Below are positions 60,738 through 64,000 of a stretch of 64,000 nucleotides of DNA, piece after piece. The position numbers and the translations under genes are program-made. The notes under the pieces are model-generated. The model was not told the origin of the DNA. It worked only from the letters and a program-made list of their open reading frames with translations, and searched no databases. This stretch comes from Bradyrhizobium arachidis (GTDB lineage: Bacteria; Pseudomonadota; Alphaproteobacteria; Rhizobiales; Xanthobacteraceae), in contig NZ_CP077970.1 of assembly GCF_024758505.1 (NCBI RefSeq), positions 6,882,001 to 6,946,000 of the forward strand. The letters run 5' to 3'. The stretch's first letter is position 1. Each line of letters begins with the position of its first letter.

Positions 60738-61610
60738 ATGAAGCAGCCTCGAATCAGGATCGGGACAATTGCTCTGACCGGTTTGGCGATGGCTGCGTTC
60801 GCGGCAAATTCAGTGCTTTGCAGGTTAGCCCTGTCCCATGCTGCGATCGATCCGGCCACATTTACCCTTGTACGCCTTGCGTCAGGCGCGTGCGTACTGT
60901 GCCTCATCCTGTCGCTTCGCCGAAAGCCTGAACCGTCCGGGGGATCGTGGCCCGCATCTGTAGCGCTGTTCGCTTATGCGTTCACGTTCTCCTTTGCATA
61001 TGCCTCTCTGCCGGCCGGAACGGGATCGCTACTTTTGTTTGGTGCGGTTCAGACGACAATGGTCGGCTATGGGTTCGTCCGCGGTGAACGCTTATCCGCT
61101 TTGCAGTGGTTCGGATTAACAATCGCCGTCGCAGGACTGGCGGCGCTCGTTGCTCCCGGTGCGATGGCGCCGTCAGTGGCGGGCGCGTGTCTCATGTTGG
61201 CTGCCGGCGTTGCATGGGGCGCTTACTCGCTGCTTGGCCGTGGCATTACGGATCCCCTCAGCGCGACGGCCGGGAATTTCCTGCGCTCCGTGCCAATCGC
61301 AATTGGACCTTCTTTGTGCGTCCTATTGTTCGGCACGAACCTCACTGCCATCGGATTCGCTTGTGCGATCCTTTCCGGCGCTGTTGCGTCCGGGCTTGGC
61401 TATACAATCTGGTACGCGGCGCTCCCGGGTCTGACGCCTGCGCAAGGCGCCTCGGTGCAACTGAGCGTTCCGGTCATCACGGCATTGGCAGGCGCCTTAG
61501 TGCTCGGAGAAGCAATCTCCCTTCGCCTTTCCATATCATCGCTTGCAATACTCGGGGGAATTGCGCTGGTCTTCGGCAGTCGAGAAAGTGCGCCATCTCG
61601 TACCAGTTGA
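60738..61610 (+). CDS. EamA-type (DMT) transporter
   Basis: 290 residues with about ten transmembrane helices in two EamA repeats: IGTIALTGLAMAAFAANSVL, FTLVRLASGACVLCLILSL, TGSLLLFGAVQTTMVGYGFV, then second repeat GAYSLLGRGITD, SGAVASGLGYTIWYAALPGL, GASVQLSVPVITALAGALVL and GEAISLRLSISSLAILGG. Such exporters send out small metabolites. In the operon it would export the product of the three enzymes. Last gene before the IS copy. Confidence 0.92.
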   Translation: MKQPRIRIGTIALTGLAMAAFAANSVLCRLALSHAAIDPATFTLVRLASGACVLCLILSLRRKPEPSGGSWPASVALFAYAFTFSFAYASLPAGTGSLLLFGAVQTTMVGYGFVRGERLSALQWFGLTIAVAGLAALVAPGAMAPSVAGACLMLAAGVAWGAYSLLGRGITDPLSATAGNFLRSVPIAIGPSLCVLLFGTNLTAIGFACAILSGAVASGLGYTIWYAALPGLTPAQGASVQLSVPVITALAGALVLGEAISLRLSISSLAILGGIALVFGSRESAPSRTS

Positions 61611-61789
61611 ATGGCGATCGAAGACGTCACGCTAGCGGCGCCGCAAAATGGACTTTGTCAATATGTCCCGGAAATTCGCTTATTGGCCCCTCGCGGACTT
61701 GCCGATAGGCGGCGCTGATGTCTGTTTCTAAGGTCATTGCGGACGTCGCGCGCTTGCGCGCGCGTTGGACTCTCGAGGACTCGGCCTGC

Positions 61790-61840
61790 TCCCCCCAAAG
61801 GCCAGTTGTTCCATAACTTTCAATTTGCGAATTCCGCTTT
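61790..61840 (+). repeat. dispersed repeat, partial copy 5
   Basis: GTTCCATAAC and AATTTGCGAATTCC correspond to the 3' part of the repeat, next to the end of IS copy B. Confidence 0.45.
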
Positions 61841-61885
61841 CGGGCGCGGAGCGGACAATCAGCAGATTGGCAGGGGCGCCTTTGG

Positions 61886-63278
61886 GGCCATGTGTGGACG
61901 GCTCCGGGTTGGCAAGAAGAATCTTCACTTGCAGCATTGGTCGGAGCAGCCATGTGTTCGGCCTGTTTGTGCGGCTCACATGACCGCTGGCCATAATGCC
62001 CTCCGCGGATCAGGTCCCGGTCAAAACCTCGCATTCGATGATGCTGTGGCCCATGTGGGTTGTCCTGATCGCCGGATCGACCGGCACTGCATTACGTGCT
62101 GTTCGCCCTCCCAACCGTTACGTCACACCGGGTTGTCCGGCGTGATTTCGTTCACGCCGCGAGAGCGACGGGTTCCTTGTAACGTTCGTTCCTGGCCATC
62201 ATCGCCCAGGCCATCCGGGCGAGTTTGTTGGCGAGTGCGATGGCAGCGACCTTGGTGGGGCGCCGGGCCAACAATCGAGTGAGCCAGGGCCGATGATCGG
62301 TGCCATGGATCTTGGCATAGCGGATCACGGCGAGCGCGCCAGCCGTGAACAGGCTGCGCAAATAGCGATCCCCTTGTTTGCTGATACTGCCAAGCTTGTC
62401 CTTACCCCCACTCGAGTTCTGCTTCGGCACGAGCCCCACCCAGGCCGAGAAGTCCCGTCCCGATCGGAAAGCCTTGGGATCCGCAATACTGGCGACCAAA
62501 GCTGTTGCCAACGCCGGCCCGACGCCGGGGATCGCGTCCAGCCGTTTGCTCGTCGCGCTGGATCGATGCCAGGCGATGATGCGGCGGTCGAACGCCAGGA
62601 TCTGGGCCTTCAGTGCCCGCAATTGACTGCCGAGAGCAGCAAGACACGCACGGGCGACCTCGGGCAGCCGGTCATCGGCTGTATCGGCGACGACTTCCAG
62701 CAGTTGCTCGACACCCCTGCGCCCGACAGGGGCGACAATCCCGAACTCGGCGAGATAGGCGCGGATTGAGTTGATCACGGCAGTCTGCTGACGGATGAAG
62801 AGATGGCGGGCTCGGTGAAGCATCAAACAGCTCTGTTGCTCGACCGTCTTGGTCGGCACGAACCGCATGTTGGGTCTCGTGACCGCCTCGCAAATTGCCT
62901 CCGCATCGGTGCTGTCGTTCTTCTGCCGCTTGACGTAAGGCTTCACATAGGCCGGAGGCATCAATCGCACCGTATGCCCCAATATCTCCAGCTCGCGGGA
63001 CCAATAGTGCGATGACGCGCAAGCCTCGATCCCCACCAGACAGGGCGGCAGCTTCTGGAAAAATGCCAGGACGTGCCGGCGCCTCAACTGGCGGCGCATG
63101 ATCACTTGGCCGGCTGCATCAACGCCATGCACTTGAAAGACCGACTTCGCGATATCCAGGCCGATTGTCGAAATTGACTGCATAGCTTGCTCCTCCGAAT
63201 CGTGGGAGCCTCAAACGGCGCCCACTCCTTGGCACTCTCGTGCCGGTGGAGGAGCCGTCCACAGCATCAGAACCGGAC
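61886..63278 (-). mobile_element. IS110-family insertion sequence, copy B (~1.39 kb)
   Basis: Inverse copy of 16303-17693, nearly identical over the transposase, ~95 bp before it and ~265 bp after it. The flanks differ fully from copy A. The two copies could recombine and invert the 44 kb between them. Confidence 0.8.
62152..63183 (-). CDS. IS110-family transposase (DEDD), copy B
   Basis: 343 residues, intact, nearly the same as the protein at 16398. DEDD parts: GLDIAKSVFQVHGVDAAG, CLVGIEACASSHYWSRELEI, STDAEAICEAVTRP, and the C-terminal GVGPALATALVASI, SSGGKDKLGSISKQGDRYL. Changes from copy A are few and conservative (HHWSRELQAL to HYWSRELEIL; RGERYREP to RNERYKEP). Probably an active family. 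Confidence 0.95.
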   Translation of the reverse strand: MQSISTIGLDIAKSVFQVHGVDAAGQVIMRRQLRRRHVLAFFQKLPPCLVGIEACASSHYWSRELEILGHTVRLMPPAYVKPYVKRQKNDSTDAEAICEAVTRPNMRFVPTKTVEQQSCLMLHRARHLFIRQQTAVINSIRAYLAEFGIVAPVGRRGVEQLLEVVADTADDRLPEVARACLAALGSQLRALKAQILAFDRRIIAWHRSSATSKRLDAIPGVGPALATALVASIADPKAFRSGRDFSAWVGLVPKQNSSGGKDKLGSISKQGDRYLRSLFTAGALAVIRYAKIHGTDHRPWLTRLLARRPTKVAAIALANKLARMAWAMMARNERYKEPVALAA

Positions 63279-63416
63279 TCATGCAACGCAGCAACGAGTC
63301 CCCGAGCGGCTTGCGATGAGAGAACGGCCGTAGCTGGACCATGTCAGGAGGTATATTATGCGAAGGAATGGCGCTGTTGAGCCATCCCTGCGACCGGCAT
63401 CGATGAGAGGGGTGCT

Positions 63417-64000
63417 GTGGAACAATCATCCCCGAGCATATCGATACGACCTCTCGACGTAAGCGACCTGCCGGAAGCCGGCGCAATCTTGCGTCGTGCA
63501 TTCGCGGCCCAGTTTGGGATGGCGCCAGATACGTTTTGGACGGATCGGGACTTCGTTACCGGACGTTGGATGACAGATCCCTCGCTGGCTTTTGGCGCAT
63601 GGATGGGAGATCGGTTGATCGGATCGAGCCTGGGAACTAGCTGGGGAAGCTTGGGAATATTCGGCCCGATCTCCACACACCCCGACACCTGGAATCACGG
63701 GACCGCCAGACTTCTCATCCCGCCGGTGCTCGAACGGTTGAATGCATTGGGAGCTCGGCATCTAGCCTTCTTCACGTTTGCCGAGAGTACAAAACACATT
63801 GCCTTGTATCAGAGGTTTGGCTTCTGGCCGCGGTTTCTCACCGCGATCATGACCCGCTTGGTCGAAGCCAATGAGATAATGCCAGAAACGACTCGCTATT
63901 CGACCGTTGCCGGCGCAGGTCAAGCACATTGGCTTGACGCATGCCGAGCTTTAACGACTGAGGTGCGCGACGGATTGGATCTCTCAGCGGAAATACGCAC
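63417..64000 (+). CDS. GNAT-family N-acetyltransferase, cut by window edge
   Basis: An open frame from GTG 63417 (GAGAGGGG upstream) runs off the right end (>194 residues). ISIRPLDVSDLPEAGAILRR is a typical GNAT start, and LAFFTFAESTKHIALYQRFG followed by FWPRFLT is the usual C-terminal β-bulge/YxxxGF-type block (here YQRFGF), with an acetyl-CoA loop region GTARLLIPPVLERLNALGA. Substrate unknown. It follows the IS copy by 140 bp. Confidence 0.75.
   Translation, partial: MEQSSPSISIRPLDVSDLPEAGAILRRAFAAQFGMAPDTFWTDRDFVTGRWMTDPSLAFGAWMGDRLIGSSLGTSWGSLGIFGPISTHPDTWNHGTARLLIPPVLERLNALGARHLAFFTFAESTKHIALYQRFGFWPRFLTAIMTRLVEANEIMPETTRYSTVAGAGQAHWLDACRALTTEVRDGLDLSAEIR

Noticed and set aside
1..64000. 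CRISPR arrays and rRNA genes
   Set aside because: No regularly spaced repeats of suitable length and no rRNA-like stretches were seen; the only tRNA-like pieces are fragments.

Overview
The window reads like a chromosome segment of Bradyrhizobium or a close relative (Nitrobacteraceae, Alphaproteobacteria). It is GC-rich. It carries several solitary PF04392-type periplasmic binding proteins, class III adenylate cyclase/TPR proteins, many tiny lineage-specific proteins (DUF2934, DUF3606, DUF6894, PRC-barrel and unnamed families) and a motif that fits the alphaproteobacterial stress sigma factor EcfG. This placement rests on recognised family types, not on a marker gene. Layout: 0-5.2 kb holds the end of a cyclase/TPR gene, two solitary binding proteins, and a HEAT-repeat/phosphotransferase reading frame joined through an eight-adenine run. 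5.3-10.0 kb looks like a decayed prophage (ParB-domain gene, broken structural gene, small phage-like ORFs) mixed with mini-genes, some broken. 10.5-16.1 kb has a Tat-exported vanadium haloperoxidase-like protein and a large SAM/cyclase/ATPase/TPR regulator. 16.3-17.7 kb is an intact IS110-type element; a second copy lies inverted at 61.9-63.3 kb. 18.3-21.1 kb is a cellulose-synthase-like glycosyltransferase paired with a BcsS-like protein. 21.6-25.2 kb has another binding protein and a PhoD phosphatase fused to RTX repeats. 25.7-29.0 kb is a cluster of mini-genes, several of them single membrane helices, with a partial duplication, a hairpin over a ribosome binding site, and a DNA ligase relic. 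29.1-31.5 kb is a divergent LysR/FAD-oxidase pair with a palindrome next to the LysR start. 31.8-36.5 kb holds an IS66 relic, a DUF2934 gene, and an integrase module whose reading frames overlap start-to-stop. It sits among tRNA fragments: Gly 5' half, Glu 3' half and perhaps Ser 3' end. 36.7-41.0 kb is stress-type small genes and a cupin. 41.1-42.7 kb is an IS1182-type element. 43-48.4 kb has a HWE/HisKA_2 kinase, RlpA, a caspase-like protein and a truncated TPR gene. 48.7-54.0 kb has further mini-genes, a fourth binding protein, and a divergent GAF histidine kinase/response regulator pair. 54.5-56.2 kb is a winged-helix/TPR regulator, followed by a dead IS110 copy. 57.2-61.6 kb is a tight five-gene operon (OsmC, flavin monooxygenase, FAD oxidoreductase, MaoC, EamA exporter) that looks like a small metabolic unit. 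The right edge cuts a GNAT acetyltransferase gene. Overall this is an accessory, recombination-rich region: mobile elements, decayed copies and tiny ORFs between a few intact regulatory or metabolic units. The most unusual items are the A8-joined HEAT/phosphotransferase pair, the coupled integrase module with an unrecognised 50-residue product, the IS110 pair with long conserved non-coding 3' ends (possible bridge RNA), and the mini-membrane-protein cluster.
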